DNA of 64,000 bases from Ridgeia piscesae (taxonomy: Eukaryota > Annelida > Polychaeta > Sabellida > Siboglinidae): positions 300,001 to 364,000 of the forward strand of contig JAODUO010000157.1 in assembly GCA_025642075.2 (NCBI GenBank), read 5' to 3'. Below, piece after piece: positions 13,501-24,889 of this stretch. The notes under the pieces are model-generated. The model did no database searches. It saw only the letters and a program-made list of their open reading frames with translations, and had not been told where the DNA came from. The position numbers were made by a program, and so were the translations under genes. Position 1 is the first letter of the stretch. Each line of letters begins with the position of its first letter.

Positions 13501-14751
13501 TGCCTGTAAACAGGAGTGGCCCTAATGACGTAGATTGTTTGCACCCTGCTGGCCATGGAACTTGCATAGCAAGCATAGTGGTAGTCATGTTAATTCAGAT
13601 ACTGTGTTCTGTTTATGATGCTTAATCTACGCTATTAGGTTAATTACTATGCCATATCAAGCATTTAGAAACATAATGTATTCTATGAATGATTAATAAC
13701 CCTATGGGATTAAACTGGGTAGGGTGTGGAGTATATTCCCTAGAGATTTACACTTGAAAATATGGTGGAAGCCACACTTGACAGTTTAGTAATATCGTTT
13801 CCTCAAAGTTTTCACACATTTCACAACAACGTAAATAGCAAACTATAACATGCATTATCCTATATGACAAGTACAATGCATACGCTATGGCTACAGCGAA
13901 TGTAGGTCAACCTGTCATGAGCCGATCATCTGACACCTGACCTGTTAACCTCCACCCAGGAGTTACCACCCGGCCGGGCCCCAGTCGCGACCCTCACACA
14001 GTAACTGTTAGCATCCCGGTCGCCTAGTTTTAGAGCCTACCACTGTGTAACGCCTACCTTAGCAAGACAATAAATCACTTCACGCGTGAAACGGAAGCAC
14101 CCGATTTATGCCTGACCGTTTTTGAAATCTTTACTACGCGGCAATACGCAATACATACACACATTATTATTATATCAGCTGATATAATAACAAACAAAAT
14201 ACACACTCACAGTTTGCATGGATTTGTAATGTTGTACAATTGTTTTTGATCAATAACTACAGTGGTGTATATATATGTACTTTATCAAATTGTTACACAT
14301 ATTAACGGAATAAATAAATACAATATATTTAGATGTTCGTTACGTTTACAACACGTACATCTCGCCACACACTTTCTCACTTCAAGCAAAAACTTCCAAA
14401 TAAACTCATGAGATAAACATCTTGTATAAAGGACCATAATTTATTTTAATTTTTCACCACGAAATTATGGTGGCTCCTATGACAGCAACGTTATTGTCTT
14501 AAGAGGAGCTATCGAACGCAGTTTGTAAAAGGTACATGATTGTGTTTGGCTTGGTACAACAATAATAATAATTATTATTACACACGTTTGTATGTATTTA
14601 TCTAACAGTATGTGATATGTGTGTATGTATGTTTGTATAAATGCACAAACAAAGTACCATAAACAATATTGTACCTACTTGGGGTCAAATAAACATTATG
14701 GTCATCATGGTTACGTTTAAGCAAGCTCTCCTCGTCACTTCTTCATTGGTG
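13501..14751. other. no gene recognised; one 24-bp perfect palindrome
   Basis: A perfect palindrome, ttattatatcag plus its complement, sits at 14167-14190. Otherwise no gene, RNA or terminal repeat is seen in this AT-rich stretch. Confidence 0.4.
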
Positions 14752-15332
14752 ACGTGGTCTGGTGACGTGGTCTGGTAACGTGATCTGGTGACGTGGTCTG
14801 GTGACATGGTCTGGTGACGTGGTCTGGTGACATGGTCTGGTGACATGGTCTGGTGACGTGGTCTGGTGACGTGGTCTGTTGACGTGGTCTGGTGACGTGG
14901 TCTGGTGACGTGGTCTGGTGACGTGGTCTGGTGACGTGGTCTGGTGACATGGTCTGGTGACATGGTCTGGTGACGTGGTCTGGTGACATGGTCTGGTGAC
15001 GTGGTCTGGTGACATGGTCTGGTGACGTGGTCTGGTAACGTGGTCTGGTAACGTGGTCTGGTGACGTGGTCTGGTGACGTGGTCTGGTGACGTGGTCTGG
15101 TGACGTGGTCTGGTGACATGGTCTGGTGACATGGTCTGGTGACATGGTCTGGTGACGTGGTCTGGTAACGTGGTCTGGTGACATGGTCTGGTGACGTGGT
15201 CTGGTGACATGGTCTGGTGACGTGGTCTGGTGACATGGTCTGGTGACGTGGTCTGGTAACGTGGTCTGGTGACGTGGTCTGGTGACGTGGTCTGGTGACG
15301 TGGTCTGGTGACGTGGTCTGGTGACGTGGTCT
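14752..15332. repeat. 13-bp minisatellite (gtctggtgacgtg)n, ~45 copies
   Basis: A very regular 13-base unit with mostly two variants, gacgtg and gacatg, plus a rarer aacgtg. Because 13 is not a multiple of three, all three minus-strand frames are open and read the same 13-residue repeat (SPDHVTRPRHQTT) in rotation. These long frames are artefacts of the array. Confidence 0.97.
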
Positions 15333-16470
15333 CTCTATGAAATGCTTAATATGAATCGCCGGTGGAATAGTCTAGTTTTTGTGCTCTTCACAAGCATATG
15401 TTGCTGACACATAGAAATGTAGGTTATGTATGTTTTGATGGTCTTAGTTGACCATACAGGGCGTAGTTTTTGGAACACTGTTGAAGCCTTGCCTATCCCC
15501 ACTCGTTCATCTGCTTCGGTGACGTCTTCCCGAGAGATGTAGCTGCCGACCTCGACGCACTGCATACGTCACTGGCGCGTGCACGATCGAACGTCTGTCC
15601 AATGATATTTTAGGTATCAAGTACGTCGCGGTTTGCTTACGTCACTATCACAATTTTGAGTAAGTCCTCCGCCAATCATTGCTTTTTGAACAATGCCCAG
15701 TGACGTAAACAATTTGGTTCTGTGCCTCAAGATGGCAGCGCCCTGAATCCAAGATAGTATGTTTTTGTACTATAATTAATTGTTTATTAACGATCTTTGT
15801 GCTCCATTACTATGTACAACAAATATATTATACATATGGAAGTTAATACTGTGACACTCGCACTGACTGGGGTATCCCTTTAACATGAAAGTTTGGACCA
15901 ATCATCGCCTTCCTCGCGGTGAAGTCAATGAAAAAAAAGACAAATGCGACATGATGCTTCATTGACACTCACCTGTCTCTAAGCTCAACACATCTGTGTA
16001 GCTATCATTGATCTTGATGCAGCAACTTGTGTTTCGGTATATTGCTTATATTACTATCTCACACATATTGCTAATGTGGTCTGATTGCGTTAGTGACCTT
16101 TCATTTGATTTGTCTCCGCTACTCAAAGGGTGATTTAATTGCTATTCGGTTCACTGCACTCGCATGTTCTTCTTACGAATCACGTTTCAGTCGCTTCCGT
16201 GGTTTTGTGTCAACGTTATTGTGAACTTTCTGAGAAAGTTATTGACTATTGTCCGGAATGCGCGGCAATATGACACTAACAGTGGGCTCTAGGTAACAAT
16301 GCAGTGCGTGTTATCCTACTTATCAGTGGGGAACTGACACAGCTAATAATCCAGGTGGCGCCGTTTCGTAACTGGGGCCTCGTGCCGTCAACCGCCGGCG
16401 GCCCGTTAGGCCTGCCTCCTGCCGACGCATTTATTCGTTAGACCCAGCATGTGTTGACATACGCTGTAGG
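15333..16470. other. no gene recognised
   Basis: No coding exon or RNA seen. The block cagcgccctga near 15735 and its complement gggcgctgccatcttg near 46405 look like ends of the same short element family, but only ~20 bases are convincing. Confidence 0.35.
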
Positions 16471-16660
16471 TATTTTAAACACCTCAATCTGATCTCCTCT
16501 CAATCTTCTGGTTTCTAGTGTTGTTAAACCACATTCTTTTAGACGCATTTCATAACTAATATCCCTGAGTTTTGGTATCATTTTGGTTGCTCTCCTTTGT
16601 ACTCTTTCTAGCATATCAATATCCTTCTTGCGATATGGCGTCCATGCTTGTATACAATAT
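16471..16660 (-). pseudogene. internal fragment of LINE family L1A (RT thumb region)
   Basis: About 190 bases are almost identical to 5131-5320 of LINE copy 1, differing at only a few positions (for example atccctgag versus attcctgag and ggcgtccat versus ggcctccat). The minus-strand frame reads the same QAW-PYRKKDIDMLERVQRRA segment. Both the 5' and the 3' parts of the element are missing, which target-primed insertion does not explain; a later deletion or gene-conversion patch is likelier. Confidence 0.9.
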
Positions 16661-16735
16661 ACAAATGTAGACAGTTGCGCCCCCTGGCGGTTCTATGGGG
16701 TCCCTATTATATTTGAACTACATTAGTGTGTATAT

Positions 16736-16736
<1 letters not shown>

Positions 16737-16825
<89 letters not shown>

Positions 16826-16865
16826 TATACAGACACAACCACACACACACACATATATATAATAC

Positions 16866-16934
<69 letters not shown>
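16737..16934. repeat. (GT)n followed by (AT)n microsatellites
   Basis: About 88 bases of GT (16737-16824), a 45-base spacer rich in ACAC and ATAT, then about 64 bases of pure AT (16871-16934). Encoded peptides are only TH or IY repeats. Confidence 0.95.
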
Positions 16935-16937
<3 letters not shown>

Positions 16938-17504
16938 AGCGTACAATCAATCATATGACACAACATTGTCAGATTCTTATAATAGTATACATATAGGTAT
17001 TGCCAAATAATTTGCTAATTGGGTGATATAAATGCATATTACCGAGCAAATGAACGAGCTATAAAGGCTACTAGAATGGGCACACTACGAAGGACACCTA
17101 GACACACAAACACAATTCATTGATGACTTTTCCCTTTTATTTATGCCGTACAACGCTACCTGTAAATACAATTGGCTATCTAAAAATACAATTGACAATA
17201 TGGCACCATTTTGTTCCACGCAATACAAACACGCAACGATATTTAAAAGAAACAAATTATTGTGTCTTACAAAACTGGTTCTGAAAGTAAAGCAGACGTT
17301 CAAAATAACACAATGTAGTATTACATTATTCTAAAAGACCAGGTAATTTACTTAAGAACACCCACACACATATGCACGTATACACATGCGTATGCACAAA
17401 ACGCACACACATCTATATTGTCACAATAACATTTCATAGACGCTTTATTGATGAAATATCGCTGCGTACTTTTGCGTACGTTGCTACCCGGATGTATGAC
17501 GTTG
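16935..17504. other. no gene recognised
   Basis: AT-rich single-copy sequence without a recognisable gene. Confidence 0.4.
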
Positions 17505-17870
17505 TAGATGTTACATTCTTCCGGCGTTAAATATTTGAGGGTGACGTTTCTGCGGCGTCTATAAACCTTCAACAAAACTATTTGTCTGACATTAATACGA
17601 GGCAAATAGGTGCTTGAAACATGTCTTGACAGCAAACGCAGATCGTGTGCGCCATAATCCGTGACGGTAGTATGAACAAACGTAATGTTTCATTTTATTG
17701 GATACAATTTTAGGCAACTCTTCGCGCTAGTCACCACAGGAACGTTACTGAACAGCCGGTTGTATTTATACTATGAATGCTTTGCACTGTGTCGCACACT
17801 GGTGATTTTACATTTACCCATGCACGCGAACTTAAACGTCACCCAGAAAGTATTTAAGAAGACGAGCGTG
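17505..17870 (+). mobile_element. MITE family M1, copy C (old, diverged)
   Basis: Same order of landmarks as copy B: ttacattc.tccggcgtta, gacgtttctgcg, tttgtc.gacattaa.acgaggcaaa, catgt.ttgacagcaa.cg, ataatccgtgac, aacaaacgtaa, then gattttacattta near the far end. Many substitutions and small indels mark it as older than copies A and B. It lies 3' of the METTL27-like gene. Confidence 0.7.
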
Positions 17871-18287
17871 CAGAGCGCTGTTTGCTCCAGCGTTCCGCAA
17901 ACTTGCAAACGTTTCGAACTCGGAGCCACCGAGCAGGCAAGTGATTATGTAATCGTCGTTGGTTCAATGCAAGGCCGCGAAAAATATTCACGATTCCAGC
18001 GACAGTTTTCATCATCTCCTACAGGTCGCCACCTCCTTTAAATAAACTAATAATTAGAAGCTCTGAATAATATACCGATGTCACCGACAATCTATAACTC
18101 GACACAAAATAAAGGTAAACGAATACAGAAATGCATAACGAGCAACTACATACGCTGCGCTACCGGACAATTACGCACAGTTAGTTAAACGTGTACGACA
18201 TATTGCTACATGGCTACGACAGTAATTATACCAACACGAAAATGGGTTGAAGACGCAACATCAATTACATGCTATCTAGAGAAACAT

Positions 18288-18360
18288 AAAGTAATACCGA
18301 AATAAGTTATTAGTTTCAACTCCACTAGTTGAAACTAATAACTTATTTCAGTATTACTTT
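18288..18360. repeat. 34-bp hairpin with 5-nt loop downstream of the METTL27-like gene
   Basis: The left arm 18288-18321 and right arm 18327-18360 are reverse complements except for one position (which would be G-U in RNA), with loop ccact. It sits 89 bases past the stop codon of the minus-strand gene, so it would lie in its 3' UTR or just beyond. It could be a foldback transposon footprint or an RNA-processing signal; no rho-type terminator logic applies in a metazoan. Confidence 0.85.
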
Positions 18361-18448
18361 TCTTGTTTCGCGGGCCAACTGTAAACAGTCCGCGGACCAT
18401 ATTTAAAGAACGTGCGTGACACTGTTTGGTCGCTTTATCAAACAAGAT

Positions 18449-21400
18449 CTATTGCTTGAATGTGAGGCAGGTGACGGGTGGCGCCCCGCAGCGATTAACG
18501 CGGTAGACGAAGACGACGCCAGGTTTGCCGAAGGCATAATTCGACACGACGGTTCTCTCCTCGCGTTTCCACCAACCCAGGTCGACCAGCTGATCCATGC
18601 ACGGCTCGAGGCGGTCCGTGTACTCGGCAACGTAGGTCAAGTACTCTTGGCGCATGATGATGCACACGCAGCCTCCTGCAAGACGAAGTTGAGATGTTTT
18701 GGGGAGTCTCGAGGGGAGATGGGGTGTTTTGGATGTATGATTGGAACCTCGATGGTTTATACGGATCCGCAGTCGTAAGTTAAGCAAATGTCCCCATCGT
18801 CACAGTCATGCACCGTCATCATCACAGTCATGCACCGTCATCATCACAGTCATGCACCGTCATCATCACAGTCGTGTCACCTTCGTCACAGTCACCACCA
18901 TCAGCATCGTCATCATTACCTCACCGTAATCATCAAATCATCATAATCATTATCCGCACCGTCATCGTCGTCATCATAATGTTCATCACCATAAAGATAG
19001 TCATCATCATCATCATCATCAACCATTCTCAGCATCATCAGCTTCATCATCGTCCTGTCTCACATAGACACTCTGAGTCACCTTCCCTCGCCTCAGTCTC
19101 CTTTCTCCAGTCTCTGTGTCACAACTCTGTTCTTTCTGTGTCACAGTATTCCCAACTCTCTCCCTGTCGTCATTTCTTATTGCATCTATTTCCATGTCAT
19201 CTCCTTCGCCACAACCATCAACTTAACCACCTCCTTCATCAGACATTCCACCCTCGAACATCCCATACACCGGAAAGTAAATCCGTTTTCTTTGGTCTGT
19301 GCCCAAGATTTCAGCAGCTAGACAACGCAAAATTCACCACGCTTAGGCAGTCGTTGCAACCGAAATGTCATTTTGTCTTGAGTTGTCGCTTGATTTATAT
19401 ATTGAATATTCAAAATTGTTTACATACCGGTATATTCATTAAAAAGAAAAACAATTTAATCAATTGTAATAAATAAAAATACAGTCGTAATAAAAATAAA
19501 AAGTAATCACACTCGTTATAACAATGAAAAGTGTAATTAAAATGTTACATTAGCGTAATCAAATTGTATTTAAAAATTATAATAAAAGGTAATGTAACAA
19601 CAGTCGTATAAAAGGCGTAGTAAAATGTTACATAGACGTAGTCGTGATTTTTATTATATTTTATGCAAAGGAACAAGACGTTTAGTACCCGTGCAAATGA
19701 AACGTCAGAAGTATTCAGCCCACGGCGAATCTGGATATAAACAACGCCTTGTGAACAGGCCTGTTAGAACAATTACGCCACCTAGCGACCAAACACTTCG
19801 CAACACCAAAACATCATAGTTAGCACAGTGAAATACTATTTCTAATGCAAGGGGTTGGTTCTTATCGCCATCGGCAAGGACCTAAGTTTTACATCGGGCA
19901 TGTACCTGGCTTGACGAGGCGAATCATCTCGGTGAGTGCGATAGTCGGAATGTGTCCCTCCCCCATGCCGCCAGAGATGACGAGAACATCATAGGTGTCT
20001 ATGAGGAACACACAGACATGTAAGTATTTAAGGCACCAATATTCCAGCTACGAAATACATAGTTGGCACTACCGGCGTAGTACATGCATAACAACACTGT
20101 ATACAAGTGTCACGAATTTACAAATTCGACGAAGTGACGCATGCTGTGTACTGACCATTTTCTATACTGGTCCCGTGACGGTCCAGGTAATCTTCTATAC
20201 AGTTCCTGTATATTTTCTTTGCGGCAGCTGTGGCCAGCATGGCCTTGGACGGCTCTAGAGCGTCCATCTTGCTGAAGCCTCGCTCTCGCAGCTAAACGAC
20301 AGAACGGTCAACGTACGATCAATATTGACCTGTTCGCGACCTACTCATATAGGCGATACGCAATGCATCCTAACAAGTATAACTGTGTATGTCGACAGCG
20401 ATTAAAGTGAGTTTGATAATGCACCGCTGTGAAAGTCTGGAACGTCATTCTACTTCCGTCATCATCGGTTCATGCATATTGCGCATGACTTGTACATGTC
20501 AAAGGTTAGCGCCGAAATTATGCGTGCCCCGTGCATATTATAGTTTACGTTAATGATGTATTGATGCGCTTACTTTCTTTCAATTGTTACTAATAAACAT
20601 GACAAAACCTCAACTTCAGCGTTACTTTTAATTATTTCTAAACACTTTTTATGTACTTGTCTCAGAGCGTTGTGCATCTTATGGTTTCGCCACAGCAGTA
20701 GTTTTCAGCGCTGTTTATAGCGTGTACAGCGTTAAATACAAATCTCCGCTTTTTCATGACATCTAGATATCTCTGTCAGTTTGGGATATTGTTACTGTCT
20801 ACTGGCGTGAACAGTTGAGCACGAAACTAGTCTGCAATGTCGGGGAAAAGTAGGTCGTCGCTAAAGTGCACGAAGAAAGTGAGCATTGTATAAAAACAGT
20901 CGCTACGTGGGTCATTGACTCAGTCTCGACATTCTGGCGTGGGTTTAAGTTGATCGATCATCTGAGGTCACGCCAGTCGCGCGCGCATGCGCATCCTAGA
21001 CCGTTCCAGACCGTGACAGCGGCAAGAGACGATTACTTAACATAAATTCGCAGTCCAGCCACAATGCAAACAAACATGTTTGGTAATACGTTCCTCGGCT
21101 TACAGTTACGTTTTGGACAAAACTCTTCCCACATTTTATATGTTCGCATATCCGCTTAAATTGGCGGTCCTCGAACAGATCAATGTACCATATCAACAAT
21201 TGCAATCACCTTTATATACTCTTAATAGGGACATTTAAGAAACGATCAGTGACATAGCAATGATTCTATGTCGGGGAAAAGTAGGTCGTCGCTAAAGCGC
21301 ACGAACATAGAGATCATTGTATAAAATACACTCGTTACACAACTCAGTCTAGACATTCTGGCACGTGTTAAAGTTGATCGATCGTCACAGCGGCTAGACA

Positions 21401-22114
21401 CGCCGCACATGACAACCCTCGCAAACACACGCATACATACAAATGCACGCACCACACATAACCATATAAAACGCAAAGACATGCACAACCCGTATACATG
21501 GGCGCGCGCGAGCACACACACGCACGCACGCACACGCACGCACGCACACACACACACACACACACACACGCACGCACGCACGCACGTACATACACACACG
21601 CGTGTACGAGTCCTCTCATACCTTCTCCCCAACAAGTCCAGTTCCTGCAGCCACGTCCAGGATGGTGGCGTCTTCCTTCGTGTCGCCGAAGTATTTCTCG
21701 ACGACCTGGGCAGCTATCTGCGGGCCGTTGTAGCGGCCGGGACACAGCACCTGTAACCGTTGCACTCGTGTCAATCCAACCAGTGGCCTACTAACTGGAA
21801 CCATTTGTCACGTTCCCGAGACAAACTAGATGGTGAAACAGGTCGTGGCATTGATATCTTCACAATTTATTAAAACGTGAAGAGCATAACATGACATTAC
21901 TATCATAGTCGTTCTTGAACTTAACTTAAACCGATAATACTAAATGTTTCGTGGTGGTTACCTGCTCGTACGTTCCATTTTGTGCCCATTTATTGTAGTA
22001 ATCTATGACGTCGTTTGGCTGTTTCCCGACGTCGTACGCAGCGTAATTGAGTTTGTACGCCTCCACGTCCTCCGGTTTAACGTGATCAAGTCCGAGTGGG
22101 GTGTTGGTGGTCAT
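18449..22114 (-). CDS. METTL27: methyltransferase-like protein 27 homologue (five coding exons, 245 aa)
   Basis: A predicted SAM-dependent class I methyltransferase; substrate unknown for the family. Coding exons on the minus strand are 22114-21962, 21750-21622, 20291-20156, 19998-19906 and 18675-18449 (738 nt with stop). Each junction is GT-AG and the phases match exactly (0, 0, 1, 1). The start MTTNTPLGLD is the first ATG and gives a length close to vertebrate METTL27. The order of motifs is right: YYNKWA region (residues 39-44), motif I ILDVAAGTGLVGE (80-92), the acidic-loop DALEPS (104-109), NDTYDVLVISGGMGEGHIP, and VKPGG (168-172) before the C-terminal strand pair. No membrane or signal segment. 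Introns hold a LINE ORF1 scrap, a minisatellite and a local duplication. The symbol means homologue; invertebrates often have several paralogues. Confidence 0.92.
18786..18885. repeat. 24-bp minisatellite in METTL27-like intron 4
   Basis: Three to four copies of a 24-base unit containing cagtcatgcaccgtcatcat, then degenerate (CAT)-rich sequence to about 19030. The multiple-of-three unit keeps a forward frame open and mimics a 222-codon His/Ser-rich protein, which is not real. Confidence 0.9.
19170..19345 (-). pseudogene. remnant of CR1-type LINE ORF1 N-terminal cysteine domain
   Basis: In METTL27-like intron 4. The minus-strand text reads, across frameshifts and stops, a Cys/Trp/Phe pattern with GFTFRCMGCSRVECLM that matches GFTFQCLGCWKVDCLT in the better copy at 50448-50756. 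Only about 45 residues remain. It is one of two ORF1-type scraps of the same family in this window. Confidence 0.6.
20835..21390 (+). repeat. local direct duplication in METTL27-like intron 2 (offset ~434)
   Basis: A ~125-base block (atgtcggggaaaagtaggtc, cgtcgctaaag.gcacgaa, tcattgtataaaa, actcagtct.gacattctgg, gttgatcgatc) occurs at 20835-20965 and again at 21269-21390 in the same orientation. Between them lies unrelated sequence. Conservation between the copies is high, so the duplication is fairly recent or constrained. Confidence 0.8.
21500..21605. repeat. (CA)n/(CGCA)n microsatellite in intron 2
   Basis: Alternating cgcacgca and cacaca runs end about 16 bases before the exon 2 donor site at 21621. 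Frames here are repeat shadows. Its closeness to the splice donor means length changes could affect splicing. Confidence 0.9.
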
Positions 22115-22369
22115 AATTCTGCAAGAAATTGCACTGCCTGATGAGCCACGGGTTTAGAATATACTTAAGAGTCCTACTAAGTGAATATGTCAAAGGTATA
22201 CTTCCCGCCAAACGGAGTTCGTTATTTTAATATTTTTAATACGAAATACACATCCGCAAATAACACACGCGCAAGCGCGGATAAACACACACACGCATGA
22301 AGAAACACCCACACACACACGCATACCCACACACATATATATGGGCGCATATTTTATAAGCATAGACTA
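22115..22369. other. upstream region of METTL27-like gene
   Basis: 5' flank of the minus-strand gene. It has short (CA)-rich patches near 22290-22330 and no TATA box I would rely on. Transcription start not resolvable. Confidence 0.35.
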
Positions 22370-22860
22370 TAGGCCATGTAAGTCTCGCGCTCGAAAACGA
22401 GGTTGGGGGCATTTGGGGGCAGGAAGTCCAGTTTTTTCATGTTAAAAGATAAGACATTTTTTGTTTTTGGTTGTAATGATCAGGCTATCCCCCCGAAATA
22501 GCTATATGTTCCGAAGGATAATTACAAGCAGAAGCAGTGTGACACTTTGCAAGGTAAGTATGATCACGTAAATCATGCATTTTAATCGATTATTATTGTG
22601 GTTGCCATGGCATCTTCGGCTGATACATGTGTTTAGCTATCTTGACAAGTAATGAAGAATGCTATCTTTCGCGCAGTACAACCTGTTTTGGGGCAAAAGT
22701 ATACATGTGTCATGATCATGTGCATTTAGACAACTTGTCAGATATAAGTGCTTATCGAACTGTTGTGAACCACAACGTACAGCAATTTAAAATGCCCGAT
22801 CTAAAGTCGTTCTTACTCTCTGCGCTACGTAAATCGCTCTTAGACTAAGGCAGTGTGGTA
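22370..22860 (-). repeat. dispersed repeat, copy 2 (inverted partner at 2010-2590)
   Basis: Reverse complement of the 2010-2590 block, with the same gccatggcaaccacaataat and tatctgacaagttgtctaaa landmarks. It lies just upstream of the METTL27-like gene's first coding exon. Confidence 0.7.
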
Positions 22861-23048
22861 AGCTCAATATTAAGTCGGACAGTTAAGATATACGCTATAA
22901 CACAAACTATTTATGACCTGATTTTCCTAATATTCGTCAGTCGGAAAACCACAACTGTCATATGTCGTGAGGATATCATTGTGTCCTCTCCCCAAACAGC
23001 TCCAGTCGCGCTGATTATCGCCAAATATCGTGACACCTTTTTTGGCCC

Positions 23049-23261
23049 TGTGATAGTGACCCCCTGCCTGCGATTGTGACACCCCCGCGGGTCTTCGGAA
23101 CTAGAGAGCGGCGAGAGGCAGAGCGGGGAGCGGGGATCGGAGAGCGGGGAGCGGGGGGGGGGGAGCGCTGAGCTTGTTTGTTTGTGTTGGCAGTTTTAGC
23201 TTGTTATTAAACAATTTAGACCAATATTGAAATACGCCGTTATACATAAAATTATATCACA
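23049..23261 (+). repeat. LTR1 (outer 5' LTR)
   Basis: 213 bases, TG...CA ends, with the conserved cccccgcgggtct and ggaactagagagcg blocks. A G-rich VNTR and poly-G run (23110-23166) is followed by gtttgtttgtgttgg and an attaaac region. Directly followed by the primer-binding site. Confidence 0.85.
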
Positions 23262-23262
23262 C

Positions 23263-23274
23263 TGGTGCCGTGAC
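23263..23274 (+). promoter_or_regulatory. primer-binding site, tRNA-His type
   Basis: TGGTGCCGTGAC starts two bases past LTR1. It complements the last 12 bases of animal tRNA-His including CCA. The same site follows LTR2 (24792-24803) and LTR3 (27843-27854). Primer identity is from knowledge of tRNA 3' ends, not from a search. Confidence 0.7.
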
Positions 23275-23335
23275 CAGTCATACATTTCCATCCAACTTTG
23301 TTAAGTATCAAGGTAATTATTTTCAGCCAATACAA

Positions 23336-23850
23336 ATGGCGCATTCAGCCGATCGACGGGCTGATGGGCTGGACAGTCCCTATCGTTATGATCCACCTCA
23401 GTTCCCATCATCTGTTGATAGGCTGACACCCTGTCGCATTGATATGTCGCTTTCCCGTTTCTACCTGTGACTACGCCGACGATCCCGTCTACAACCGCGC
23501 CTGTTAAACCTTTAACACAGGACGAAGTCAAGCTATGGCTATGGTATGCCGGATTTGAAGTGTCCGAAATTACCGACATTCTCGGGCTGTAAAAAAGGCC
23601 AATACCGTGAACGATTTCGTTAATCGTTTCGAGACAACTGCTGATATTTGCGGTTGGACAGCTAGCCAACGTGCCTTGCAGTTGGAGATGGCTCTCGTCG
23701 GGGAAACTTGGTGGCAAATACCGTGCAACCAAGAGAATACTGCTGCTGAATCATTGCGAGTCTTTTTTAGTGAGTTGCATGACGTGGCTCGACAGGCATA
23801 TCCAAACCGCGATATGCAAAGTCGTCTGTCACTGGTGAACGAATAATGTG
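23336..23850 (+). pseudogene. gag remnant, copy A (gypsy type)
   Basis: A frame opening with MAHSADRRADG at 23336 breaks after ~44 codons. The capsid-like part resumes in another frame at about 23606-23846 with FVNRFETTADICGWT and ALQLEMALVGETWW, the helix pattern of Ty3/gypsy Gag around the conserved F..RFE..A...GW. Frameshift and stop near 23470 and 23590. No zinc knuckle seen. Confidence 0.7.
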
Positions 23851-23945
23851 TTCTAATGAGAGTGTTACCCCTCACGAAACAAAAGGCTGGTACACATAGT
23901 TGAGAAAAGTGAACAATTTAACCAGTGTGCGGTGGTTAAACGGTA

Positions 23946-23948
23946 TGG

Positions 23949-24034
<86 letters not shown>
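23946..24034. repeat. (TA)n microsatellite inside the LTR complex
   Basis: About 88 bases of almost pure TA, with one interruption, separate the gag remnant from the 3' internal piece. The corresponding place in copy B (about 25552-25562) has only tatatgtatac, so the array expanded after the two internal copies diverged. Confidence 0.95.
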
Positions 24035-24037
<3 letters not shown>

Positions 24038-24309
24038 CTAGCAACACCATGTTGTCATAACACATTATTTAATTTTGCCAGCGACGATGCTGAGGTGAAC
24101 GCGCTAATATATGGGCTAAATGTGTTGGAAACCCGGTCGCAGTGTAAAAATGGTAATCACAACACTCCAATCTCTATCTCACACCAGACACGCCGTCGTC
24201 AGACCTACGTTGGAGTAGAAGACCATCTTCCACATATCCTTTGCCCATATCGTGCTACCGTATACACCAGCACTAAGGTATCTCCACATGTATCGAATGT
24301 TGTTGGGTC

Positions 24310-24515
24310 ACAAGATTACACTTCCAGTCGATCTATAAATGCAGTTGCACACAATCTGACATAAATCACCAACAGCGGTAACATGATGGACATGTACATC
24401 TCCTTTAGCAGTTGCACGCAATTTGACATAAATCACCAGTAGTGGGATATGATGGATATGTAGATCTCTGTTAGCAGTTGCACGCAATCGGACATAAATC
24501 ACCAATCACCGCCAC
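24310..24515. repeat. ~60-bp tandem repeat in retroelement internal region
   Basis: Three imperfect units share agcagttgcacgcaat, gacataaatcacca and catgatggatatgtagatct. A single unit of the same sequence also lies at 26604-26665 in the second internal region, upstream of LTR3. It is a short element or 3' leader repeat specific to this retroelement. Confidence 0.8.
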
Positions 24516-24551
24516 CGCCACTTTCTGAGTTCGTTCGAGGGCGAACATGTT

Positions 24552-24790
24552 AAAGAGGGAGAATGTGATAGTGACTCCCTGCTTGCGATTGTGAAACCCC
24601 CGCGGGTCTCCGGAACTAGAGAGCGGGAGAGGCAGAGCGGGGAGCGTGGAGCGTGGAGCGTGGAGCGTGGAGCGTGGAGCGTGGAGCGTGGAGCGTGGAG
24701 CGTGGAGCGTGGAGCGTGGAGCTTGTTTGTTTGTGTTGGTATATTTAGCTGCTATTAAACCGTTTACACACATATAGAAGTTCGTCGTCG
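24552..24790 (+). repeat. polypurine tract plus LTR2
   Basis: Purine tract AAAGAGGGAGAA at 24552-24563, then LTR2 24564-24790 starting TGTGATAGTGAC. A 7-bp VNTR of gagcgtg runs through about 24634-24722. The 3' end (gttcgtcgtcg) differs from LTR1 and has no CA, then the primer-binding site follows. A purine tract upstream makes it a 3' LTR of the left unit; the primer site downstream makes it a 5' LTR of the right one. Confidence 0.8.
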
Positions 24791-24889
24791 CTGGTGCCGT
24801 GACCAGTCGTACACAGAAGTACTGTTGTTTATCGTAATTTCCACTCAACTTTGTTTAGTGCTAAAGTGTTAAGTTTTAAGGAACTTATT

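Noticed and set aside
14685..15236. Three overlapping minus-strand frames with a SPDHVTRP repeat.
   Set aside because: All three frames are open because a 13-bp unit rotates through the frames; this is a minisatellite property, not coding.
18808..19476. Forward 222-codon frame in the METTL27-like gene.
   Set aside because: Crosses a CAT-rich minisatellite and the antisense of an ORF1 remnant, inside an intron of the minus-strand gene.
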